64,000 nucleotides of DNA from assembly GCF_025960875.1 (NCBI RefSeq), contig NZ_JAODLR010000016.1, positions 1 through 64,000 on the forward strand. The letters are read 5' to 3'. This stretch comes from Crystallibacter permensis (GTDB lineage Bacteria > Actinomycetota > Actinomycetes > Actinomycetales > Micrococcaceae). Below are positions 16,446 through 23,148 of this stretch, in pieces. Position numbers and translations under genes: made by a program. The notes beneath the pieces are model-generated. The model was not told where the DNA came from, did no database searches, and worked only from the letters and a program-made list of their open reading frames with translations. The first letter of the stretch is position 1; the number at the start of each line of letters is the position of its first letter.

Positions 16446-16836
16446 GCGAATCCTGCCTACTTCGCGCGCAACGGTCCTCCTCCTGCCACTGACCGCGACT
16501 ACTTCTGCCTCCGCACGACGCGTCAAGCCCGAGCACGATGGCGGAAAACGGCGCATCCGGGAGTATCAGGTGAAGGGGTGAAATCCCGCTCCTCATGAAG
16601 GCAGCGGCAGCCCTGCGCGGAGCCGCTTACCAATCAATCGACTAGCGCCGGAGCCGATCCCCATGGTCTGCCTCCGGACGGCATCGTCGCCCTAATTAGC
16701 CCCGCCGACCGGTCGCCTCAGGAACCCAAAGGGTGCCACTATTTGCAACCACATCACTCGCCCCCGCTCGGCTAACTTCCACAGCAGCGCCTGCTGCTTC
16801 CACCCACAGCCGTATCAATGACTAAGGATCCATATC
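16446..16836. other. Intergenic, nothing identified
   Basis: About 390 bases with no supported gene or clear hairpin. The right end should hold the promoter of the BNR-repeat gene. Confidence 0.35.
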
Positions 16837-17760
16837 GTGAACGACACATCCCGTACGCCCGCAGTACCAGCCGAGAAGCAAAAGAAAGCCAGTGCTGGCC
16901 GGCCCCGGTGGGTAGCGGCAGCAGTAGCCACAGCTGTTATCGCCGTCGGCGGTGGGATCGGAGTGTTTGCGGCCACGGGCGGGAAAGATGCTGCTACAGA
17001 AGCATCAGGGGCTGCAACCAGTCCCTACGTTGGCGGAGATCTGCACATACTGACCTCTCTCGAGGGCCGGCTTTACGTGGGCGGCCACGACGGCGGGGCT
17101 GTTTCCACCGATGGCGGTGTCACCTGGACACAACTGCCATCGCTTAAAGGGACCGACCCGATGGGGGCGGCAGCAACAGAGGAACTTACACTCATCGGTG
17201 GCCACCCCGGCCTTTACCGGTCCACCGACGGTAAGTCCTTTACGAAAGTTACAGGTGAAGGGGCACTCGATGATGTGCACGCCCTTGGCGGCTCAGGCGA
17301 AATCTTCTACGCCAGCACAGTAGAGGGTGGCCTGCAGGTCAGCGATGACGGCGGGAAGAGCTGGACTACCCGTAACGCTGAGATCGGTCAGTCTTTTATG
17401 GGAGTCATTTTGGTGGATCCAGCCGAGCCCGAGCGGCTGATCGCGACGGATATGGCCAACGGCCTCGTTACCAGTAGCGATGGTGGCCGAACATGGGCAG
17501 GCCTGGGCGGACCCGGTGGGCCGATGGCCGTCACGTGGGACCCGACCAACACTGCGCGGTTGGTGGTTTCAGGTATGGCCGAAAGCGCCATCAGCAATGA
17601 TGGCGGAGAAACCTGGGCCCCTTTGACTGCACCTGAGGGTACTACCGCCACCGCCTTCTCCCCCGACGGGAAGACGCTCTTCGCCGCCGTCCGCAACGGC
17701 ACTGACGCCAGTGTTTACGCCAGCAGCGACGCGGGCCGGTCTTGGACGAGTCTGGTTTAG
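16837..17760 (+). CDS. BNR-repeat protein, F510_1955 glycosylhydrolase-like
   Basis: A 307-residue membrane-anchored beta-propeller. One transmembrane helix lies near residues 24-47, followed by six Asp-box (BNR) repeats: STDGGVTW, STDGKSF, SDDGGKSW, SSDGGRTW, SNDGGETW and SSDAGRSW. The plan matches proteins annotated as F510_1955-family glycosylhydrolases, which recur near copper genes; I see no glycosidase active site, so an enzymatic role is unproven. The GTG start follows AAGGAT. It could be an extracytoplasmic binding or scaffold protein. Confidence 0.8.
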   Translation: MNDTSRTPAVPAEKQKKASAGRPRWVAAAVATAVIAVGGGIGVFAATGGKDAATEASGAATSPYVGGDLHILTSLEGRLYVGGHDGGAVSTDGGVTWTQLPSLKGTDPMGAAATEELTLIGGHPGLYRSTDGKSFTKVTGEGALDDVHALGGSGEIFYASTVEGGLQVSDDGGKSWTTRNAEIGQSFMGVILVDPAEPERLIATDMANGLVTSSDGGRTWAGLGGPGGPMAVTWDPTNTARLVVSGMAESAISNDGGETWAPLTAPEGTTATAFSPDGKTLFAAVRNGTDASVYASSDAGRSWTSLV

Positions 17761-18136
17761 GGCGGCAAAGTATCACCCGGGCAGGGCACTGCCGCAAACT
17801 CGCGTCAGCTCCCCCTGCCACCCCGGGCCCCGCGGCCGGCGCCCTCGCCCCCTCTGCCATGAGCCTTGATGAGTCATTTCGGAGATGCAGCCCCGTAGGT
17901 TAGCGCTCCCGGGCTCTTCTGCTCCGGAAGCCGCTGCTTGTGTGCCGCCGGAGGTGATTGGCCGCGGCGCGGGCCTTATCTCAAGTGGCAACGCCAGACT
18001 TGGAAATCACGGGCTTGTTGCCGCATGGCAGTCAATTCGCGGGAGCCCAGCGGCTTGCAGGATGGAGCGTCACGCTATGTTCCGTCGGCCTATAGACCTT
18101 ATCCTTGTTGAGCTCCACATGCTTACCGTGCCGCTG
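17761..18136. other. Intergenic, nothing identified
   Basis: About 375 bases downstream of the BNR gene. It has several GC-rich stretches and no supported gene. Confidence 0.35.
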
Positions 18137-18283
18137 CTAGCGGCCGACAACAGCGCGCCACACCTTTTGAGCCGCAGTGGGATGGCGGCGGACGCAGCCG
18201 TAGCACCCCTGGCCTTGATGATTCCGGGAACGTCCAGCCAGGCCCACTGGGACCGAAATGACCAGCAGCAGGTATATCTCCAT
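18137..18283 (-). CDS. Possible divergent small membrane peptide
   Basis: A 48-residue minus-strand frame starting MEIYLLLVISVPVGLAGRSR, with AGAGAGGACG upstream and CopY-type operator copy 2 located 41 bases before the start. The hydrophobic start recalls the other small membrane proteins of this island, but the second half (GCYGCVRRHPTAAQKVWR) looks frameshifted. It may be a decayed operon neighbour read divergently from the CopC-CopD gene. Confidence 0.3.
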   Translation of the reverse strand: MEIYLLLVISVPVGLAGRSRNHQGQGCYGCVRRHPTAAQKVWRAVVGR

Positions 18284-18323
18284 TCCGACGCGTCCTCTCT
18301 AAGGTCCCGCCAAGTCCAGACAC

Positions 18324-18340
18324 TACTATGTTTGTTAGTA
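18324..18340. promoter_or_regulatory. CopY/BlaI-type operator, copy 2
   Basis: TACTATGTTTGTTAGTA, the same TACTA-N7-TAGTA palindrome. It lies 88 bases before the CopC-CopD start and 41 bases before a possible divergent small gene. Confidence 0.7.
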
Positions 18341-18428
18341 TTGACACTCGGTTCGAGTTGGTATCTCCGACTCCGGCTTCGGTGGACTCTTAGGACCGCA
18401 GGTACAGCAGCCGACATTGGAGTGCCTG

Positions 18429-20519
18429 ATGCTGAAGCTGGCCTCCAGGTGCCTGCGACAACGATTACGGAGAGAACTTTTGACGGATCACCAGCAGGTG
18501 GGGCTCCTGCCGCAGCCAGCAGGCACCGCATTGGACGCCGGCACGGGAGGCAGTATCCCCGGAGATTCCACTTGGCGTTCGCGGCTGGGCTACGCTGCCC
18601 GCAGCGGCAGGCGGCTGCTGGTCCTTGCAGCGCTGGCTGGCATTGCGTTGCTGGGCGGGGCCGGTCCGGCTTCCGCCCATGCCAATCTTCTCTTTACCGC
18701 TCCGGCAGCCGGTGCTGCCGTTGCCGATGCCCCGCAGGCCCTGACTCTTCTGTTCGATGAGCCGGTATCTGCCGGCGGCACGGTGGTTGAGGTGTCGGGC
18801 GGCGATGCAGGTATCGCCATGGGTCCGGCAACGCTTAGCCATGAAGGCCGGGCGGTGGAAGTGACGGTCGACGGTGTGATGGCACCGGGTGTTTATGTGG
18901 TGGAATGGCAGATCACAGCCCGTGACGGGGACGTGATGGGCGGCAGCTATCGCTTCGCTGTGGGTCCGGCCACAGCTTCCCTCGATCCCGTGCAGTCAAC
19001 GCAGACGCGGGGATTCTGGATCACGGCTGGTTTGCGGTGGATCGTTTTTGCCGGCCTGGCCCTGAGTCTTGGCGAGCTGGTTCAGGCCCGCCTGTTGCGG
19101 CGCGAACCAGGCGCCGCGCCGCGCACCTGGATGTTGCCGGTGCTGCTGTCGGGTCTGGCCGCGGCGGCAGGCCTGGCCTTGGTGCTGGCAGGCAACGGCT
19201 CCCTTGCTCAAGGTGTCCTCAGCCCGGATCCGGAAGCCTTGTTTTCTTCACGTCCCGGGGTTCTGGCGTTGATTACCGCAGGCGGGTTCGCTTTGGCTGT
19301 GGCAGCCGAACTCGTGTCCCGTCGCCGCTGGCTGTGGCCTGGCCTGTTCATGGTGGTCGCGGGCGAGGCCCTGCGGGCGCATCCGCAGCTGGTGAATCCT
19401 GTTCTCGGCATTCCGCTGTCTCTGGTTCATCTGGCCGCCGCGGCGGCGTGGGCAGGTACGCTGGTTTATGCCCTGCGTGCCGCGGCAGCGCGGCGGCACG
19501 CGCCGCAGGGGGTTCGTACAGTCTTTGGCACCTATGCGGGCCTGGCAGTGTGGCTCTTTGCCGCCGTCGCCGTGACCGGAACCGGTTCGGCGTTGCTCCT
19601 GGTGCCGCCCGATGAAATCGCCACCACCGAATACGGGCGCGCCCTGGCCATCAAACTTCTCCTTGTCGCCGCCGTCGCCGCACTGGCCCTACTGGCCCGG
19701 CGCCGGCTCCGCCGCCGGACAGCGGGTTCAAAGATCATCCTCCCGGCCCGGATGGAAGCGGCTGCGCTGCTGGTGCTCCTGGGCCTTTCGGCCCTGCTGA
19801 CGGTGCTGCCGATGCCGGGGACCAAAGACGCAGCGCTGGCTTTTCCGCCGCCTGCCACGGGACCGGCAGTCATCACGGGGGCATTGGCCGGCAATGTGGG
19901 CATCACGGCCATGGCCAGCGAAGGCCAGCTCGTGGTGCAGCTGGCGGCACCGCAAACCCCGGACGGCAGCGGCGGCACCGATCAGCAGTACAGCTTGAGC
20001 GGGGCACTGGCGGGCCCTTCCGGCGGGACGCAGGAGCTGGACCTGCGCGGGTGCGGCACCGGCTGCTACGTCAGCGCCGCCACCTGGGAAAACGGATCCA
20101 GCCGGTTGACGCTGACCGTCACGGCCGAAGGCTGGACCGGCGGCCGCGCCGGCCTCACTGTCGCCTGGCCCGCATCGCCTGCCCCGGAGCTTCTCACGGA
20201 AGTCGTTTCAACGATGGCGCAAATCCCGGAATTCACGGTGCACGAAGTCGTGACCAGCGACACGACCCAGGGCCTGGGGACCCCCACGTCCCTGCAGGTT
20301 GAAGGCCCGGGGTTCCTTGAGCGGGCACTTTACGGGTCAGGGACTGCACCGTGGACCAACCGGCTTCCAAACGAGGACGGCCACCGGCGCCTCGCACTGG
20401 CCTACCCAGCTGAAAACGCCTACTTCGAACTGACTCTTTCCGATGACGGCAGAATCCTCTCCGAAACGCTCGCCGCACCCCACCACCAGGTCACCCGCAC
20501 CTACATCTACGCCGGATAA
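18429..20519 (+). CDS. CopC-CopD fusion copper resistance protein
   Basis: A 696-residue fusion like Bacillus YcnJ. A long N-terminal extension leads into a signal segment (LLVLAALAGIALLGGAGPASA), cut so that a mature N-terminal His (HANLLFTAP) is exposed, which is the usual Cu(II) ligand of CopC. The CopC domain runs to about residue 180 and ends DGDVMGGSYRFAVG, where the customary second His (DGHPVSG) is replaced. A CopD-type domain with about eight helices follows, then a C-terminal extracytoplasmic domain of about 230 residues (IPEFTVHEVVTSDTTQG and onward). The ATG at 18429 sits six bases behind GGAG. Such proteins are tied to copper uptake or periplasmic copper handling. Operator copy 2 suggests control by the local CopY-type repressor. 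Confidence 0.85.
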   Translation: MLKLASRCLRQRLRRELLTDHQQVGLLPQPAGTALDAGTGGSIPGDSTWRSRLGYAARSGRRLLVLAALAGIALLGGAGPASAHANLLFTAPAAGAAVADAPQALTLLFDEPVSAGGTVVEVSGGDAGIAMGPATLSHEGRAVEVTVDGVMAPGVYVVEWQITARDGDVMGGSYRFAVGPATASLDPVQSTQTRGFWITAGLRWIVFAGLALSLGELVQARLLRREPGAAPRTWMLPVLLSGLAAAAGLALVLAGNGSLAQGVLSPDPEALFSSRPGVLALITAGGFALAVAAELVSRRRWLWPGLFMVVAGEALRAHPQLVNPVLGIPLSLVHLAAAAAWAGTLVYALRAAAARRHAPQGVRTVFGTYAGLAVWLFAAVAVTGTGSALLLVPPDEIATTEYGRALAIKLLLVAAVAALALLARRRLRRRTAGSKIILPARMEAAALLVLLGLSALLTVLPMPGTKDAALAFPPPATGPAVITGALAGNVGITAMASEGQLVVQLAAPQTPDGSGGTDQQYSLSGALAGPSGGTQELDLRGCGTGCYVSAATWENGSSRLTLTVTAEGWTGGRAGLTVAWPASPAPELLTEVVSTMAQIPEFTVHEVVTSDTTQGLGTPTSLQVEGPGFLERALYGSGTAPWTNRLPNEDGHRRLALAYPAENAYFELTLSDDGRILSETLAAPHHQVTRTYIYAG

Positions 20520-20806
20520 GGAGTAGTGTTCCCGTCCCGCCGGCCATGGCCGTCCTGACGCAATCCTTCCCCCGAGGAACACCGCCATGAGCACGTTACA
20601 GGTGGTGAATTTGTAGATGTAATCCCACCGGTATCTGCGCTGCCTGTAGAAGCCTCGTGCGGAGGGTATGCAGGCCGTGCAGGCGTCATGATTACTGCGG
20701 GCAGGAGCCGATGAAACAAGTGGAAAGTCGATTCCCTGCTAGCTGAACCTCAAGATCAGCGCGGTAAATTCACGTACGGGTTTTCGTGACCGGCTGTCAT
20801 GCCAGC

Positions 20807-20823
20807 TACTATGTAAGGTAGGA
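20807..20823. promoter_or_regulatory. CopY/BlaI-type operator, copy 3
   Basis: TACTATGTAAGGTAGGA, a copy of TACTA-N7-TAGTA with one mismatch in the right half. It lies 27 bases before the repressor gene, as expected for autoregulation. Confidence 0.65.
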
Positions 20824-20849
20824 ATAAAAGCCAAGCCCGGGGGTAGAAG

Positions 20850-21233
20850 GTGGTTGTGGTGCGTCAGCTGGGACAGCTGGAAGCTGCGGTGATGGAGCGT
20901 GTGTGGTCTGCAGATGCTGCCGTTTCGGTCCGCGAGGTGCTCGATGCTTTGCAGCAGGAGCGCACTATCGCGTATACAACGGTCATGACAGTGATGGACA
21001 ACCTTCATACCAAGGGTTTGCTGGTGCGCCAGAAAGAGGGCCGGGCTTACCGGTACCTGGCTGCCCGGACACGCGAGCAGCACGCTGCCGAGTATATGCA
21101 GAACGTGCTGGCCTCCGGCAGCGACCGTACCGCGACACTGCTGCATTTCCTTGAACAGATGCCCGCCGATGAAGTTGCCGAGCTGCGTCGGGCACTGGAT
21201 CAGGCCGGGAACGGCGAAGCCGCAACGTCATGA
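20850..21233 (+). CDS. BlaI/MecI/CopY-family transcriptional repressor
   Basis: A 127-residue winged-helix repressor: LGQLEAAVMERVWSADAAVSVREVL (helix 1 and start of the HTH), IAYTTVMTVMDNLHTKGLLVRQKEGRAYRY (recognition helix and wing), and a C-terminal dimerisation helix. These regulators bind short palindromes and leave DNA when copper binds (CopY) or when cut by an M56 protease (BlaI/MecI). No CxC copper-binding tail is seen, so the protease route is more likely. Three in-frame GTG codons (20850, 20856, 20859) are possible starts. The stop overlaps the M56 gene by four bases. Confidence 0.88.
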   Translation: MVVVRQLGQLEAAVMERVWSADAAVSVREVLDALQQERTIAYTTVMTVMDNLHTKGLLVRQKEGRAYRYLAARTREQHAAEYMQNVLASGSDRTATLLHFLEQMPADEVAELRRALDQAGNGEAATS

Positions 21234-22261
21234 CTGTCCCGGTTGTCCTGGTCGTTTTTGCCATAGCTGCTGCCGTCTTGGGGCCGCGGCTGCTTCGGCG
21301 AGGAGACTGGCTCACCAGGTCGCCGCAGATGGGCATTTTCACCTGGCAGGCCCTGAGCGGCTCGGTATTGCTCTCGGCACTGCTCGCTGGAGCAGCGCTG
21401 GCCGTACCGGCACTGCCTGCAACAGCCAATCTTGCCGAGTTCCTGCAGTCCTGCCTGATGCTCCTTAAGGCACAGTATTCGACTCCTGGCGGAGCCGCGG
21501 CAGGAATCACGGGCGCGATTCTGGCCGTCAGTGTTCTGGCACGCTACGGCTTCTGCCTCGCCAGATGCATGGTCTCAGCCAGGAGCAGCAGGCTGGAGCA
21601 GCTTCGGGCGCTGGCGCTGGTCGCCCGCCGGAATGACCGGTATGGGGTACTCGTTGTGGACCACCCGGTCGCAGCCGCGTACTGCCTGCCCGGCCGCGGA
21701 CGGCAGATTGTCCTGACCACGGCAGCACTGGACGCCTTGGACGAGGAGCAGCTCAGCGCAGTACTGGCCCACGAGAGAGCACATCTGCGCGGCCGGCACG
21801 ATCTGGTCATGGCCGGCGCGGAGGCCCTGGAGCAGGCGTTTCCCCGCGTTCCCGCGTTTCGCGCCGCCCGCCTTGAACTTGCCCGGCTAATTGAGCTGCA
21901 GGCCGATGACACCGCTGTGCGCCACTATCCGCGGCTTACGGTTGCTTCTGCCCTGGTCCGTCTGGCTGAGGGCGGCGCGGCGCCCGCCTCCGCGCTGGGG
22001 GCCGGAGGCCAGAGCGCACTCATGCGCGTACGCCGTCTGGCGGCACCGTTAAATCCCCTGGGTCCCGGGCGCAGGGCGGCCATTGCGTTGGCCGCGGCCG
22101 TCCTGCTTGCCGGACCGGTCCTCCTGGCTGCCGTACCCGCTGCCGGCATTGCGCACGATTATTCATGCCCGACCGCCGCCCTTGCAAGCCATAAAGACAT
22201 GGCGGCCCTTGGTTGCCTGCCGGCGGCGCAGGCATGCCCGGGGGAAGCGGCCCGTAGTTAG
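21230..22261 (+). CDS. M56-family membrane metalloprotease (BlaR1/MecR1-like)
   Basis: A 343-residue membrane zinc protease. Helices flank a cytoplasmic domain with the HExxH motif in LSAVLAHERAHLRGRHD and the downstream LIELQADDTAV that supplies the third ligand. A last helix leads into a short external tail containing three Cys and several His/Met residues (HDYSCPTAALASHKDM, CLPAAQACPGE). No penicillin-binding sensor domain is present. Because it overlaps the CopY-type repressor, I infer that it senses a signal outside the membrane, possibly copper through the Cys-rich tail, and cuts the repressor. The copper link is inference. Confidence 0.87.
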   Translation: MTVPVVLVVFAIAAAVLGPRLLRRGDWLTRSPQMGIFTWQALSGSVLLSALLAGAALAVPALPATANLAEFLQSCLMLLKAQYSTPGGAAAGITGAILAVSVLARYGFCLARCMVSARSSRLEQLRALALVARRNDRYGVLVVDHPVAAAYCLPGRGRQIVLTTAALDALDEEQLSAVLAHERAHLRGRHDLVMAGAEALEQAFPRVPAFRAARLELARLIELQADDTAVRHYPRLTVASALVRLAEGGAAPASALGAGGQSALMRVRRLAAPLNPLGPGRRAAIALAAAVLLAGPVLLAAVPAAGIAHDYSCPTAALASHKDMAALGCLPAAQACPGEAARS

Positions 22262-22275
22262 GATCCCGATGACTT

Positions 22276-22494
22276 TCAGGCGCTCCCCTGTTCGTTGGAA
22301 GTCCTGCGCAGCTCTGCGATTTCCGCCCGAAGCAGCTCTGCCTCCGAGGCGCTGCCTGCCGGCCCTTGAGGTTTGGATGCCGCCCCTGTGAGGGCCGCAA
22401 GTGAACAGTTGCCCCGTCGCATGGGCCGCAGGCACAGGAAATACATCGCGGACACCGATGCCAGGAAAAGCGCTGCGGCAAATACCGTATCCAC
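22276..22494 (-). CDS. Small membrane protein with Cys-containing N-terminus
   Basis: A 72-residue protein with one N-terminal membrane helix (VFAAALFLASVSAMYFLCLRPMRRGNC) and a hydrophilic tail ending in a short helix (EAELLRAEIAELRR). The CLRPMRRG motif after the membrane helix is striking. It is the last gene of a three-gene minus-strand operon whose starts and stops touch, behind operator copy 4. Its stop lies 14 bases from the convergent M56 gene. Function unknown; copper handling is suggested only by context. Confidence 0.7.
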   Translation of the reverse strand: MDTVFAAALFLASVSAMYFLCLRPMRRGNCSLAALTGAASKPQGPAGSASEAELLRAEIAELRRTSNEQGSA

Positions 22495-22712
22495 TACCGA
22501 ACCCCGGCCGAATCATGCCCGGTGACGCCGGGTTCCTGCCGGGAACCGCGAAGGCTTTCAACTTCCGCCCGCAGCCTGCGGATCTCGTCCGGGGAAGCCG
22601 CCGTGTCCGGGGCGGTATTCTTTGCACCCCTCATCATGAACCACATCATCAGCCCCATCCCCACGGGGCAAGCAAGCAGTGCCAGGGCATAAAATGCTTC
22701 AGCCATCATCAT
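22494..22712 (-). CDS. Small membrane protein, ACPVGMGLM family
   Basis: A 72-residue protein: membrane helix with LACPVGMGLMMWFMMRG and a tail with RRLRAEVESLRG. It is a clear relative of the product at 16218-16445, with the same Cys/Met-bearing helix and the same RAEV coiled segment. Its start overlaps the stop of the Met/His-repeat gene, and its own stop touches the next start, so the three are probably translated together. Function unknown. Confidence 0.75.
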   Translation of the reverse strand: MMMAEAFYALALLACPVGMGLMMWFMMRGAKNTAPDTAASPDEIRRLRAEVESLRGSRQEPGVTGHDSAGVR

Positions 22713-23044
22713 TTCCCTTCGGTGCGGTCGACAGGGGTCCCGGCCGGGCCGGATTCGCCCATCATCTGTTCATGCATCCGGGCCATGCCCGGATTCCCGT
22801 CCATCATCAGTTCATGCATGCGCGCCATGCCCGGATTCCCGTCCATCATCAGTTCATGCATGCGCGCCATGCCCGGATTCTCGTCCATCATCAGTTCATG
22901 CATGCGCGCCATGCCGGCCCCGTTAATTTCGGATACGTCCGGGGATGAAGGCGGAGTGGCATCGGCCGCCGGTACGGACGCGGCGGTTCCAGCGGCCAGC
23001 ACAGCGGCTGTTGCGGCAAGTCCCGCGAAAGTTGCAGAAATCAT
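22709..23044 (-). CDS. Secreted Met/His-repeat protein, probable copper binder
   Basis: A 111-residue exported protein. The N-terminus (MISATFAGLAATAAVLAAGT) is a signal peptide, and most of the mature part is four near-identical 14-residue units of the form MARMHELMMDGNPG. Each unit carries four Met and one His, a good set of soft ligands for Cu(I). The ATG at 23044 lies five bases behind GGAAAGG. Operator copy 4 lies 16 bases upstream, so transcription should be directly controlled. I recognise no named family; an extracytoplasmic copper sponge or carrier is the natural inference. Confidence 0.75.
   Translation of the reverse strand: MISATFAGLAATAAVLAAGTAASVPAADATPPSSPDVSEINGAGMARMHELMMDENPGMARMHELMMDGNPGMARMHELMMDGNPGMARMHEQMMGESGPAGTPVDRTEGK
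22758..22916 (-). repeat. Four tandem 42-bp repeats
   Basis: The 42-bp unit encoding MARMHELMMDGNPG occurs four times in frame. The inner two copies are almost identical at the DNA level and the outer two carry a few changes. This suggests recent expansion by slippage. Confidence 0.9.
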
Positions 23045-23060
23045 GATCACCTTTCCAATC

Positions 23061-23077
23061 TACTAAGTTCCATAGTA
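23061..23077. promoter_or_regulatory. CopY/BlaI-type operator, copy 4
   Basis: TACTAAGTTCCATAGTA, a perfect TACTA-N7-TAGTA palindrome lying 16 bases before the start of the Met/His-repeat gene on the minus strand, where it would overlap the promoter. Confidence 0.75.
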
Positions 23078-23148
23078 GTTGAACGGATGACGGGCTGCAA
23101 TGGTTCCCGCCGGCGGTTCCTCCTGCTGCAGCCGCGCCCCGGGGAAGG

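Noticed and set aside
22758-22916. Regular 42-bp repeats considered as a CRISPR-like array
   Set aside because: There are no spacers: the repeats abut directly and keep an open reading frame encoding a Met/His motif.
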